From the NCBI RefSeq assembly GCF_030272615.1, contig NC_081415.1:264895925-264959924 (forward strand): a stretch of 64,000 nucleotides of DNA. Direction: 5' to 3'. The position numbers and the translations under genes are program-made. Origin of the DNA: Cryptomeria japonica. Lineage: Eukaryota > Streptophyta > Pinopsida > Cupressales > Cupressaceae. The notes beneath the pieces are model-generated. The model saw only the letters and a list, made by a program, of their open reading frames with translations, did not search any database and was not told where the DNA came from. This document shows, piece after piece, positions 43,815 through 55,400 of this stretch; within the stretch, counting starts at the first letter, position 1; each line of letters opens with the position of its first letter.

Positions 43815-44195
43815 AGTCTTTGGAGTATGTACTTTGATGAGGCTTGTTCCAAGGAGGGGTCTGGTGCAAGGATCCTATTTATTTTCCCTAGTGAGAAAAC
43901 TTTCAAATATTCTATTTTATTGAATTTTGAATGTACTAATAATATTGAAAAGTATAAGGCCTTGCTTTTGGGACTCAATATTGCTAAGAAACATAGGATA
44001 AAGATGTTAAGTACCTTTGGAGATTCATAGCTTAGTATCACAGGTAAGGTTTAAGTACTCCTAAAAGCATAAAAGGTTAAGGCAGTATAGGTCTATTGTT
44101 TGGGGCACAATTGAGTGTTTTGATGCATTCTCAATTGAGTGGATAAAAGGGAGTAAGATGGTAATGGTAGATTTCTTGGCAAATGTTGCTTTAAA
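43815..44195 (+). pseudogene. Extra RNase H-like domain located before the RT (element G)
   Basis: LWSMYFDEACSKEGSGARIL, LNFECTNNIEKYKALLLGLN and KMLSTFGDS, then SIEWIKGSKMVMVDFLANV. This is the same additional RNase H as in element D, again between protease and RT. The first Asp and the GDS Asp are kept, the DG is DE, and the Glu of the NN.AEYEAL helix is Lys, so it is not active. The final D (VDFLAN) is present. An ordinary RNase H follows the RT further right in this element (46640-46780 and 47530-47700). Confidence 0.78.
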
Positions 44196-44639
44196 AGGGT
44201 AGATGTAACACTTGTAGGGATTTTAGAGATTGAAGTTAAGACCAAGCCTTTAGTGTCTGATAATATATATAATTGGCAAGTATTTGAAGATGGTAGCGAT
44301 CTACTTAATTTTTTACAATATATAGATGGTTATGAGTCATAGGAGATTGATTGTAATGCACTAGTCCAAGTTGTAATTGATAAAGAAACAATTTGTGGGA
44401 AATAAAATATTTAGTTAAAAACAAACAAGATCCTTAGGGGATTGGTTGCTTTAGAAGGTTTTTGATGGACATGATAGAAGTTTGACTAGGGATGTCCATA
44501 CCAAGGATGATAGTTTAGAAGAGATAAACTTGGGCTAATTCTTCTCCACAAAAGGTTTTTATTGGTAATAAATTGAGTAGAGAGGATTTATTTAAGCATG
44601 AAATCCCTCTCAAGTCTGATCTAGACCCTTCAGACAAAA
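44196..44639 (+). pseudogene. Linker between the extra RNase H and RT (element G)
   Basis: Decayed frame with VSDNIYNWQVFEDGSDLL and FLQYIDGYES, in the place of D's 20750-21169 linker. No domain recognised. Confidence 0.5.
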
Positions 44640-46630
44640 GTAGAGACCAATGAACCCTACCTTGGCTCCAAATATGCAAGAAGAATTAACAACACATAGG
44701 GATGGTGTTGGCTTGATGATGATTATCATGTATTCATCACTTGTTGTGATTGATGAAACACTCTCACATGCACATATGATTACATTGTCTACCGGTGTAA
44801 CTTCATTGATTTACACTGTTAACCAGTTTTCTTAAGATCTATCTCCAACCGATACTCTGTGTCAACCGGTATGTGCCTAAGAGATAACCTGTGGTTACAT
44901 TTAGTCAGCATCAAAATGAAGATCAAAATAAAGATGGATATCAAGCGAAAGATTCCAGGACAATAGTTCACATATTGTGTTCCAACCGGTTTTGACTGTT
45001 CTAACTGGTATCTAATTTTGTGATGAGTTACCAGCACCGTTTTCTTGGCGGTCATTTTTGTGATGAGTTATATTTACTTGTCTAGATACACTGCACCTAG
45101 GAAATTGTGTTCCTATGGCCGACATAAGATTTGTATGTCTATTTAAAGACATCTTAGTAAATCATTTAAAAAGAGAGAGAGAACTGATATAGAGAATGAT
45201 GGTATGCGAATACTGATACGCATCTAAATTGAAATCTTTTGTTGAAGAGTGATAAGTGTTAAGATGAAGAGCAGTGTTGAATGTACTTAGAATGATCAAA
45301 TCAAGCAAGTCCTATGCTACTCAGAACAATCAAATCTTTCTTGTTGTTTTCTAATCATTACAACAGAATCAAATCCCCTAACTGGGTAAGCTCTAACAAG
45401 CTTCATTGTACAAATCCTCTAACAAGGTGATCCATTAGTTTGGATTCTAAAATCCTCCATCAAGGTTACTCTTAATAGGGTAGTACTCTTAACAGGGTAT
45501 AAGCTTCTAATCAAGCTTGGGATCTCTAACAAGATTCTCTCCTAGCAAAGTGCACTTTGTAAGACCTTAACTGGTCAGTTCTCTATTACTGCAGATAGTT
45601 AACTTGTGAGTCCCATCTCACCATGGTTTTTACCTATTTGGATTTTCCACATATAAACACTTGTGTTATGGTGGATGTTCTACTTTATGTGGATGTTGTT
45701 ATTTCATTTTGGATAGCATGTATTTTGTTCAAATTCTTAGTTAAGTTTATCTACAGGTTAGTGTTTAAAGTTGTGCATGTTTTGGTGTCACTGATTCACC
45801 CCCCCCCCCCTCTCAGTGCTTTTCAAGACCATCAGATGGAGGTATTATCAAACCTATTAGACATTCTACTTGGGTGTCCAACTTGGTTCTAGTTAGAAAT
45901 AGTAATGGAGATATTAGGTTATGTGTGGACTTTAGAAATTTAAATGTATCTTCTTTGAAAGATAATTAACCCCTGCTTAACATGGAGGCTATGTTGTACA
46001 AGGTGATTGGATGTTAGTTGTTGTCTATGATGAATAGCTTCTCAGGTTACAACCAAGTGAAAGTAAAGGAATCTAAATAGTACAAAACAACTTTTACCAC
46101 TCCTTAGGTAACATATGTGTATGTAAGGATGCCATTTAGATTAAAAAATGTAGGTGCCACATTTCAAAGAGCAATAGATATTTCCTTTGTAGGCCTTATT
46201 AACACCATTATGATTGTGTACCAGGATGATTTGATAGCCTATTCCAAGAAAGTAGAGGAACATTGCTTCCATTTGCAACAAATCTTTGAAAGAGCATTGA
46301 AATTTTAGATCTCTTTGAATCCTAAAAAGTGCATTTTTTTTTGTAGCAGAGGGAAAACTGCTAGGCCACATTGTCTCAAAGGAAGAAGGATTTATCTATA
46401 GAGATTAAGTTCAATTGACAAGATCCCTATTTCTAGAATAGTAAAGGCAATAAAATCCTTCTTTGGTCAAATTAATTTTGTAAGGAGGTTTATCTCTAAC
46501 TTTGTAGAGAAAGTCAAACCTATTTCTAAGATGTTGAAAAAGTGCAATAATATATTGGGATGATCAAGCCACTCATGCATTTTTGGTCATTAAAAAAACA
46601 AGTAATAAGGCCCATGACTTCATATCATTT
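44640..46630 (+). pseudogene. Gypsy reverse transcriptase (element G), split by a solo LTR
   Basis: The RT begins before the LTR (PTLAPNMQEELTTHRDG, 44648-44705) and continues after it (45840 on): IIKPIRHSTWVSNLVLVR, LCVDFRNLNVSSLKD, SMMNSFSGYNQVKVKES, YVYVRMPFRLKNVGATFQR and TIMIVYQDDLIAYSKKVE. The active site is YQDD; Asp residues are kept. A downstream part reads FFGQINFVRRFISNF, the usual FLGR.NFIRRFI. Several TAG/TAA stops. The reading frame on both sides of the solo LTR is continuous when one copy of the 5-bp repeat is discounted. Confidence 0.88.
44706..45834 (+). mobile_element. Solo Copia LTR with exact GATGG target-site duplication
   Basis: 1,129 bp, starting TGTTGGCTTGATG and ending AAGACCATCA. 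GATGG lies on both sides (44701-44705, 45835-45839). It contains the shared Copia blocks CTCACCATGGTTTTTACC (45617-45634), CATATAAACACTTGTGTTATGG (next to it) and ATTCACCCC...CTCTCAGTG (45794-45819), and TATTTAAAGAC near 45141 as possible TATA. The element G RT resumes directly after. Confidence 0.94.
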
Positions 46631-47860
46631 GATTTAGTAAGCCCTTTTTATTGTTTTCTTTTGCCTCCTATCACACCATCGTTGTAGTTCTGCTTTAAAA
46701 GAATCCTCAGGTACATGAGCAACTTATAGTATTCTTCAGCAAATCCTTACAAGCAATTGAACTTATATAGGATGAAAAGTGATGATGATAAACTATTGTA
46801 AAACCATAAAGATCCAGCCACAAATAATCTAGGTCATACAATGAAACATTCACCAATACCAATAGAGATACCTAAAATCATGCAAATCAATAAAATAAAG
46901 CAATATTACCATTCACATGTCAAGTAGGGTTTCAATATCCATTGATCTTGTTTGATATATTTGCTCTTAGATTTTATGTGTGCAAAAGAGCTCAACAAAG
47001 AACAGATTGTGGTTGATATCTTGATCACAAGAAGACTTGATTGCATATGAGTGTTTAGATGCACTGATTAGGGTTGAAAGGGAAGAGGGCATGCTCTTAT
47101 ATAGAGAACACTATAAGAAATGGAGGGATAAGATTAAGAGGTGTAAAGATAAATGGTCGACTAGGATTAAAGGGTAGGTAGAGGAAATAATTAAATGATA
47201 AAGGGGATAGGTAAGAAAAGAATTAAGAGATAAATGCCATGTGTCATGGGTAGAAAAGGCTAATGAATTAATTAAATAAATAAATATTTATTTATTTAAT
47301 TAATAGAGGAAGTGGGATCAATTAAATAAATAAATTATTTATTTAATTTAGGAAAAGGACAATTCAAATAAGTAAAAGAATTTATTTAAATGAGGAAAGG
47401 CTTAGAAGAGGATTAATGAATTAATTAAATAAATAGGAAAATATTTAATTAATAGAAGACTTAGGATAAAATAAAATAAATTTAAATATTTATTTAATTA
47501 GATAGGACAATTTTAGGTGTCTACAAAACTAAAGGACGATCTAGAAAAAAAGCAAGCATATGCCCTTGTTAAGGTTGTTAAAACTTTTAGCCTTTATTTG
47601 GTAGAAGCCCAAATCACTGCTTATGTCCCCAATGTTGTAATAAAAGACATCTTTATTTAATATAAGGTAATAGGTAGAAGATGCAATTGGATTAACAAAA
47701 TCTAAGAATTCAATATTGATATCCAGATTACAAAACTTCTGAGAGTCCAGGGTTTATCTAAGTTGATAATAGAGAGTAATTTGGAGGTTGCTCAAGTCAA
47801 TGTTGTTGAAGCACCAAAAGAAAAGTTATGTAGTTTGGAGACCTTTCCTTGGTATTCTAA
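46631..47860 (+). pseudogene. Gypsy RNase H (element G), split by an LTR
   Basis: Before the LTR: SYHTIVVVLL and EQLIVFFSKSLQAIEL in broken frame (about 46665-46765). After it: KQAYALVKVVKTFSLYLVEA, QITAYVPNVVIKDIF and the RNase H C-terminal INKI.EFNIDIQ, then a linker reaching LETFPWYSN. These match the normal post-RT RNase H of Gypsy elements. Stops at several places. Confidence 0.8.
46780..47525 (-). mobile_element. Solo Gypsy LTR, minus orientation
   Basis: On minus it starts TGTAGACACCTAAAATTG, with a long TTAATTAA-rich first part and CTCTATATAAGAGCATG as promoter-like sequence near 47097. It interrupts the RNase H of element G. The right end (47525) is firm. On the left I place the end at TGATGATGATAAAC (46780) from the TG rule; AAACT follows the right end and occurs at 46790, but an exact TSD cannot be fixed. 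Confidence 0.7.
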
Positions 47861-47861
47861 C

Positions 47862-48403
47862 TGTAGACACTTAAAAATGGTCAACACCTTTGTCTCCTAT
47901 TTTTAACATATCATGTGCATAGTCTTTACTGACCTAATTCTCCCAATTCTTCCCATTTTATTTCTTCTATCTGAACATCCTTCCTCAAATCGAAACTTTA
48001 TTGTGCACTCAATCAGGTCCATCCATCTAACCAAAAATATTTTCAATTTTAGCCATTCAATCAATCCCAATTTTTCTATAAATTGAGCTCTCATTGCTCA
48101 TTTTCAACAACCACGCTTCGAGTAATCGCTTTCTTGCAATCATCAAATCGCTTTCTTGCAATCATCTTGTTTGCTATTCGCTTGCATTTACTTCATATGT
48201 GAGATCCACAAACATCCATTTAAAGGAGAAAGAAGTACAAGGAGAATCATGGAGGAGACACTTTGTGATGGTTTGCATTCCATTTTGAGTGCTTTGTCTC
48301 TGTATCTTTATTGATTGAATTAGGAGTTCTTTTCATAGCAATTTAGCTTTCGTGGTTAGCTAATTTATATGCTTTGATGCCTATTCCCGAATTCCTAGTT
48401 ACA
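47862..48403 (+). mobile_element. Solo Gypsy LTR with exact CTAAC target-site duplication
   Basis: 542 bp, starting TGTAGACACTTAAAAATGG and ending TCCTAGTTACA. CTAAC lies on both sides (47857-47861, 48404-48408). CTATAAATTGAG near 48077 is TATA-like. It has a direct repeat of about 24 bp (ATCGCTTTCTTGCAATCAT near 48125 and 48149). Element G's frame (..WYSN / IIYYLRTLKFPSFL) is continuous across it. Confidence 0.92.
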
Positions 48404-49651
48404 CTAACATAATCTACTATTTGAGGACCTTGAAGTTTCCTAGTTTTCTATTTGACAATTAAAGAAGAGCCTTGAAGTTGCAATCTTAGAAGTATGTCTT
48501 TAGTCAAGGTGATTTATATTGGAAAGATAGGTATGGTGTTATGTTGTTCTATCTAGATGAATACCATGCACAAAAGGTCCTCAAACAAATACATGAAGGT
48601 TTTTGTGGTGGCCATTATATAGAAAAGACTATTGCCCATAAGATCTTGAGGGTGGGTTATTACTAGCCCACTCTCTTTGTAGACACACATAAGATGGTTC
48701 AAAAATGTGAAGCTTGTTAAAAAAAATTGGACTTTGTTGGAATTATTAGGTGCATTACCTCTCAAGAAAGTACCATCAAAGGCCCCTTTTTATCAATGGG
48801 GTATTGATTTTGTAGGAGAGATTAACCAACCATCTAGTGGAGGGCATAAATAGATACTTGTTGCCATCGATTATTTTACTAAGTGGATTGAAGAAATCAC
48901 CACTAGGAAAACCACCAGTAAAGTTGTAATGGATTTTTTCAGTTGAGAACATTATCATCAAATTTGGTGTCCTAGCTAGGCTATTCATGGACTTTGCCAT
49001 GTGTTTTAGGTACAATGAGTGTCATGACTTCTATGACTCATATGGTATATAAGTGTCATATTTTACACCTTACTATCCTCAAGGTAATGGGCAGGCATAA
49101 TCCAGCAATGAGAACTTGATGAAGATCATCAAAAGGGTGTTAGACAAAAATAAGAGAGCTTGAGATTCCAATGTTAGAGTTCCTCTTTGGGACAATAGAG
49201 TAACCATAAACAAGGCAAATTGTAACTCACCTTTTGAGCTAGTGTATGGGGAATATGCAAGACTACCTGTGAACAATTAGTTTCCATTCTACAAATTCAA
49301 TTAGGAATATGATAATGATATCTTTGATCCAATGCAAGACAATATCATGCAACTAATATAGTTGGATGAGAGTAGAAGAAGTGCCAAAATAAGAACTTAA
49401 TGATGCAACAACAAACAAAATATATATTTGATAAAAAGGCCACACACATAGAGTTTTAGGTAAATGACATGAACCTGATGTGGAATGCCAAAGCCCAATA
49501 AAAGGGGAAGCATAACAAATTTGAAGCCTTATGGCTTGGGCAATATGTCATTATAGACAAACATGGTCAAGATTAATATTTCCTACAAGATGTCCATAGC
49601 AAGGTTCTAGATTTGCCAGTGCATGGGAAATTCTTGAAGAAGTTTCTCAGA
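48404..49651 (+). pseudogene. Gypsy integrase (element G)
   Basis: From 48404: IIYYLRTLKFPSFLFDN, then GDLYWKDRYGVMLFYLDEYH, IHEGFCGGHYIEKTIAHKI and MVQKCEAC (zinc-binding HHCC). Core in several frames: YQWGIDFVGEINQPSSGG with the first Asp, MDFAMCFR, where the family has MDNAMCFR, and YYPQGNGQA followed by a stop where the catalytic Glu should stand. End part: CNSPFELVYGEYARLPV and the closing LWLGQYVIIDKHG, DLPVHGKFLKKFLR. Inactive. Order and wording match plant Gypsy of the same broad group as D. Confidence 0.85.
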
Positions 49652-51599
49652 TGATCTTTTAACATGCATATTTGTATGTAGTGTATATCTTTTCCATTTT
49701 TTGTTATTTTGTCTAGTTTTCTCCTTCCCAATTTTCTCTTAAAGATTTGGATTCTCATGTTAACTAGTTTAGTTAATTGTCTCAACTAGAGCCACTATTT
49801 GGATTCTTCATTTTTTGCCTCTTAGAGTTTACTATAATCAAGTCTTCTAGGGTTATAGTTGCAATCTTGTTCTAAAACATACTGTCCTTAAACCCTAAAC
49901 CCTAGGCATATGGTCATTTTTTTGTTTAAACCTCTGCTATAATTTTGTGTTGACCTTCTACACCAAGTACCTAGTCATTTAAGTTGTGAACTAAGTTTAT
50001 CATATCATCAAAATGACTGGCCCCATGATTAAGCCTTTCTAGTTTACTCGAGCCCCATATCTCTTTTTGTATTTCAAGGCTAACTTATGTTTTATGTAGA
50101 TCTTGAAAGATCAATGACTTATATTTCTACAAGATTGTGCAAATAGCTGAAACATTTGTGCCAGCCTATCTTCACAACAAAAAGGTCAACAAGTCAGAGA
50201 AAATTCACTGACCATGCTCCTTCATTCACCTCGACATCCCAGATCAGCATGTCATTTCATAATTAGACAAACATGCATGCTCAAGCCAACTCAATAACTT
50301 CTCAACTTCTCAATTGGCACAAACCTCTAAGCACCTTTATCTGCATCAAAGGTCGATATTCATGGACAATTGCACAAATAGAAAGAGTTGCATGGTGGAC
50401 TTAATGTTGGAGCTCTATGGTGCTGGTGTTGCATGGTGGTCCACCACTTTTCCATCTCATGTGAGGTGGGCCAATGAAAACAAATCGTGTATTTGATGAC
50501 TCTAGTGGTGGGGCAGTGGACTCGACAAACACCAAAATCTAGTCATGAGCATAAATAAGGGTTAGATCTGGATGGATTGAAGATGTATATTGACTACATA
50601 CTTATGAAACTAAGTGAAGTAGCTCAATAGAGCTAACTCCGCAAGGCCATTAACAAGAAAGCGGTGGGCCCTTTAAGTGGCACACACATAATAGAGAGTC
50701 AAAGTCCAGGATTGACACACTATTGTGTGATTAATCATATATTATCAACAAGGCTAAGCCCACTTCAGCACAAGATGGGACCCATTCATGGCATGTTTTA
50801 ATCTCATTGGTCGTTGATTATAACAACTAAATAGCTATTAAAATATCATCATTCAAATTTGAAAGATAACGGCTAGTTCCCACCACATAATTGAATATGT
50901 GTTGTCGATAATTCATCCCATTTCACCATTATATGCAAATTTTGTACTCAATTGGCTCTACTTGAATCTCTTTATGCTTTCTATATTTCTAAAAGTGCAC
51001 TCTATGAATTATGTAACTTGAATTTTTAAAGTTAGGGTTTTTGTTGTAAATCTTTTGTGAATGCATTTACAGTAGGCCTAACATCTCAGTCTTTACTTTT
51101 TTATGCTTTAGTTGTTAGTCTTTGGCTCTCTATATTGCAATTGAGCTTGTTAGGGCATTCATAGATTAGAACTGATTTAAAATTCCAAAACCCTAGCACA
51201 TTAGGTTATTCTCTTTTAAACCCTAGTTTCAAGATTTCATCACAATTGAGTCTTTTGCTACTCAATCCAAGTGAAAATTCAATGATAAATTTATTACTAA
51301 GCTCCCTAGTTCCACTGATGTTAAAAAAATAGCAAAATCTGGCAACAAGACAAAATATTTCTTAACTGATTTCAATGCAAGATGCAAAGACCCTATCATT
51401 AAACCATGAGGGTTCAATTCATGGAGAAGATGCTATAACAAAAATAAAGAGAGCATCCCAATCAGAGATATATGGGATTTAAATTTGGGGAGATCAATTA
51501 TCCCAAATGTATTTATTAACATTGACCTAATGGGATCCATAGTCAGAAGCTATAAGGAGGGAACAACAGAAATTTTGGCTCATGATGGAGGAAGGTTAG
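49652..51599. other. Post-pol region of element G, no recognised gene
   Basis: In this position element D carries its antisense frame and long 3' ORF; here no long frame survives. A 60-codon + frame (50314-50496) and a continuing decayed stretch (FDDSSGGAVDSTNTKI, RSGWIEDVY) hint at a former ORF. No 3' LTR of G is found before element H's LTR starts at 51600. Confidence 0.4.
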
Positions 51600-52789
51600 T
51601 GTAGCATCCTAAATTCTACTCCCTTACAGTTTGGCCCACATTTGGATCCCTCACCTTAGTGTTTGCACCCCAATGCTAAATTAAGACCTAATTATTCTTA
51701 TATCATGCAAATCAAGCCTTATTTTTACCTTACACCTTGCATGGCCCTTTGGTCCTACTCCTAAAATGGGGTAGGACCAGGGTGTGGCGTCATGGTCCTC
51801 ATTGGGACCAAGGCATGGTGCTTGGTCCTCCCAAATAAGACCCCAATTTGGCCCCTCACAATAGTCATAATGAGTTGGAGGGAATGTGATCTCCATGTCG
51901 GCCCTTGTCAGAAAATTAAGATGTTTTCCCAATACACAAGTATAAAAGGAGTTCCACCCCTCTCATTTCATCATCACGGGAGAATCATAAGTTGTCCAAT
52001 CAATCTCAAGCTATCTATCTTTCAAGCATTGAAGCATTCACCATCAAGCATTTCTAAAGATCTTCAAGGCTGCATATTCTTCATTTATCCATTATGGAGC
52101 AACATTACATCATTCATATGCAAGAATGTGTGTATGATTAGGGTTTTGTCATGTTCATGCCATTTCATGCAACACATGAGACTACATTCAAGAAGCAAGG
52201 CATCATTATTAGTCATTGCAGATCTAAGGTATATCATTCCATTATATATTTTAGTATTTTCAATATTTCAATCAAGGTTAATTCCTAAATCAAGGTTTGA
52301 CTTAGGCAAACCCCTATTCCCAACCAATTTCCCCTTCTTTTTTGTGTGTAGGAAATAAGTATGATGTTGTGATCTTCAGAATAAGCATTATTTATAGTGA
52401 TGAATCAATCCCCCTTTGGTGTACAAAAAGTTCAGAGGACCAAGGAGACCACCACCATAGTCTCGACATTTTAGGAGCTTCTTCGAGGATCAGATCTGAG
52501 TCTACTTATATTTCTCAGATCCAAGTTTGGGGCTCAATCCAACAGCTATAGCTCACTGTTTCTATGTTTTCATTCTCATTTCCAACACTTTACCCTAATT
52601 TTAGCAATTCAACTTACAAAAGAGGTTAAACAAATTCATCCCTTTAATCCAATTAGTATTTAGTCATAATCCTTGATGGTTTGTGACTGAATCTATTGGT
52701 TTCTAACCCTCTTTTGAATGTAATTGGTCCCTAAGTAAAAATTAGTGGTTTTACTACATCTTGCAATGGAAACCCTAATTTTCACCACA
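51600..52789 (+). mobile_element. 5' LTR of Gypsy element H
   Basis: Starts TGTAGCATCCTAAATTC and ends TTTTCACCACA. A clear TATAAAAGG box lies at 51941-51949. It aligns throughout with 58232-59422 with many substitutions. Confidence 0.9.
51941..51949 (+). promoter_or_regulatory. TATA box in the H 5' LTR
   Basis: TATAAAAGG, the textbook core promoter sequence, 340 bp into the LTR. The other LTR has the same sequence at 58574. Confidence 0.7.
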
Positions 52790-52796
52790 TTCATTT

Positions 52797-52810
52797 TGGT
52801 GAACCTAACA
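52797..52810 (+). promoter_or_regulatory. Putative primer-binding site of element H
   Basis: TGGTGAACCTAACA, seven bases after the LTR end; identical to the site in element C (14977-14990). The matching tRNA is not assigned. Confidence 0.55.
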
Positions 52811-53470
52811 TTCTTACAACTTAATTTTTTATTGATATTCTCATATTTGAATTCCTTAGGCATTTAAAATTCAAATTTTCATTTACAAGTTCAATTTCCA
52901 ATTAAATTTAAAAAATTTAGAGGTTAATTTCACAAAAACCCTAATTTTTTAATTTAAAATTGAGCTTGTAGGATGCAAAATTTGGATTAATTATTTAGAT
53001 CTGGGTGTTTTCAAATTTCAAATTTCAAATTCAAATTTTTGATTTCCAAGTTTAATTTCCAAATTTTAAAATTTTAGAGGTTAATATCACAAAAACCCCT
53101 ATTTTTTAAATTTAAAAAAAATTAAATTTGTGGGTTGTCTAAATTTGGATCAATAATTTCAAGATATGCTTTGGGAACATTTTAATTATCAAATTTTCAC
53201 TCACAATTCTTATTTTATTTAAATTATATAAATTAAGAGACTTAATTCATAAAAACCCTAATTTATTAATTTGATTTATGAGTTGCATAAATTTTTCCAA
53301 ATTCACAAATCAAATTGCTTAATTAATTGGTTAATCAATCACTTTGACAAAATGTTGCATTGTTTAATCACGCTTTTCAAAATTGAAATTCAAAATTTAT
53401 CTCCTTTATTCAATTTTCCATACATATATTATGTGAATATTACTTTGTTACATGACATATGAGTTTCTTG
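52811..53470 (+). other. AT-rich leader of element H with repeated phrases
   Basis: No long frame. Phrases such as CAAAAACCCTAATTT, TTAATTTCCAA and TTAGAGGTTAAT recur three or four times between 52880 and 53275, at about 110-120 bp, giving a loose tandem structure. Confidence 0.55.
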
Positions 53471-53479
53471 TTTGATCAT

Positions 53480-53890
53480 AAGTGCATATGGAGTTCATAT
53501 CTTACTTTGTCGATTCAATTTCAAGTTACATTAAAGACCTTTATGATGTTCCCTTTCATGCATATGATGATAACCTTGTTCTTCCTTTAATTCATAGCTA
53601 TGATCTACCCTCTCCTAAAAGGAAATATGGAAACTTTTTTCAAAGATCTCCCTCCTAAAGATGAATCTTTGGAGAATGATGTTCATCCTTCTCCTGAAAT
53701 GTACCTCCCCCATAAGGATTATTTGGTGCAAGAGGATGATATTGTAGCTACCTTTTATAGTAATATTATACCTTCTTTTCATGATCTCCCCCCTAGAGAT
53801 GAAGTATTAATTACATATGATAGTCGCTCTCCTAATGTTGGTCTTAATCAACATGGAAATGTATATCTATTATAAATTTACACCTCATCT
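53480..53890 (+). pseudogene. Repeat-bearing N-terminal ORF of Gypsy element H
   Basis: The open frame (53600-53875) encodes FFKDLPPKDESLENDVHPSP, DYLVQEDDIVATFYSNII and SFHDLPPRDEVLITYDSRSP. It repeats an LPP(K/R)DE(S/V)L motif and an LVQEDDI motif and is the counterpart of 15246-15900 in element C. It stands in the gag position but has no gag, zinc-knuckle or protease signature. After 53890 the frame is lost. Confidence 0.58.
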
Positions 53891-54215
53891 CTAGGGGGAG
53901 ATCATGAAAATCATAATCATTTTTAGGAGAGAGCATTGGAAATATTATGATGATGGGAAATAGGATTCATTGTTAGGATGTACGTCCTTGGCTACAACCT
54001 CTTTCAACTTGGCAATGTATATCTATTATAAATTTACCCCACACTGCGTCAAAAGTATGTCATTATTCATAAAGAATCTCTTTCACCTAGCAATAGGAGG
54101 AAGGTATGAATTCTTGTTATCCTTCCTTTCTTTTGGTAGAAGATGTTATGTTTGTTCAAGAAACACCTCTTGGAGGTAGATTTATTTTGATCAAAGATCT
54201 CTTCTTCTCCAAGAA
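53891..54215 (+). other. Interior of element H before element I
   Basis: Decayed sequence without a long frame. The phrase AATGTATATCTATTATAAAT recurs 135 bp apart (53858 and 53994), a partial direct duplication. Confidence 0.45.
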
Positions 54216-54220
54216 CCCTC

Positions 54221-55176
54221 TGAAGAGGGGGAAATGGATTAGAAGGTCAGATGATCAAAACATAATGAAATAAACATGAAAAATGCTAAAAACATCAAAG
54301 AATAATCATTTTACCATGTTATTCTACCTTCTCCTTCGGATTGAGCTTGATGAAGTGAAGGCGCCCCTTGATGATGCTCCACTTGATGTGCTCCTTTGAT
54401 TGCTTGATGTGGAATGCTCTCCTTTGCTCAACAAGACTAATGGATTATTGGATTGGATTGAAAAATTAAGGATGGATGGATTTGATTAGAGGATTATGAA
54501 GAGAGAGAGAGAGAGAGGAGAATAGAGCAGCATGAGGATGCAATGAGAAGTGGATCTATTTGTGAGGAGAATAAGCTCCAATTTTTAGATTGGAGGAGGC
54601 CAATGGAGTGCCAAGATTGATTTGACCATGAAGGGTTGAGATTGATTTGAGATAGAAGGCATGGATCAAGGGTGCCTTGGGAAAATAAACAGGATTATAA
54701 AATTCCTTTGAAAATAGGGGGGAGAAATTTGAATTTCAAACTTGAGGAATTAAAATTTCCAAAATAAGGATGCACTGAGGGATTCAAAGAAATTTGAATT
54801 TCTTTAAGAGACTCAATGTTGATGTGACATGAGTAGGAATTAAAAAATTGGAGAATAACGATAAGCATGATTATGAGAGATTCAAGAAGGATTAATTAGG
54901 CTAAGTGGGATTAGGAAAAGTGATTTGTAGGAATCACATGACTAGGTTAATTAATTAGAATTAATTAACTGAGTGGATTAAGAGGAAATAATTATTGGAG
55001 GGGACTTTAGAAGAATAGGGGAATAATCAATTTATTTGATAAATTAATTATTGAACTATAGTGACAGGATTAATTAGATTTAATTGATTCTGAGAGGAAT
55101 AAGGATAACACAATTAAAGTCAATTAATTATGTTGATAGGCTTAAATGAATTAAATATTAATTTTAGGTGTCTACA
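54221..55176 (-). mobile_element. 3' LTR of element I
   Basis: On + starts TGAAGAGGGGGAAATGG and ends TTAGGTGTCTACA. It holds a short GA repeat (54501-54518). Aligns throughout with 56028-56979. Confidence 0.93.
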
Positions 55177-55190
55177 TTTTTCCCCTTTTT
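55177..55190 (-). promoter_or_regulatory. Polypurine tract of element I
   Basis: Reads AAAAAGGGGAAAAA on minus, directly before the LTR start TGTAGACACC. Confidence 0.85.
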
Positions 55191-55239
55191 GATATAGCGT
55201 CATGAAATGATGTTATATCAAAGAAGAATAAAACATAGT

Positions 55240-55400
55240 GGAAGAAAAGGATAAGGACTAGTAGCATGATGCCTCAGTCATGAGATGAAGAAAAGGATAA
55301 GAACTAGTAGCATGATGCCCCGGTCATGGGATGAGGAAGAATTATAAGGACTAGTAGCATGATGCCCCAGTAATGGGATGAGGAAGAATTATGAGGAGGA
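55240..55400. repeat. 46-47-bp minisatellite (about 3 copies) inside element I
   Basis: ACTAGTAGCATGATGCC recurs at 55257, 55303 and 55350, each followed by CAG/CGG TCATGAGATGA-like sequence and a purine-rich linker. The third unit trails into GGAAGAATTATGAGGAGG. Confidence 0.9.
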
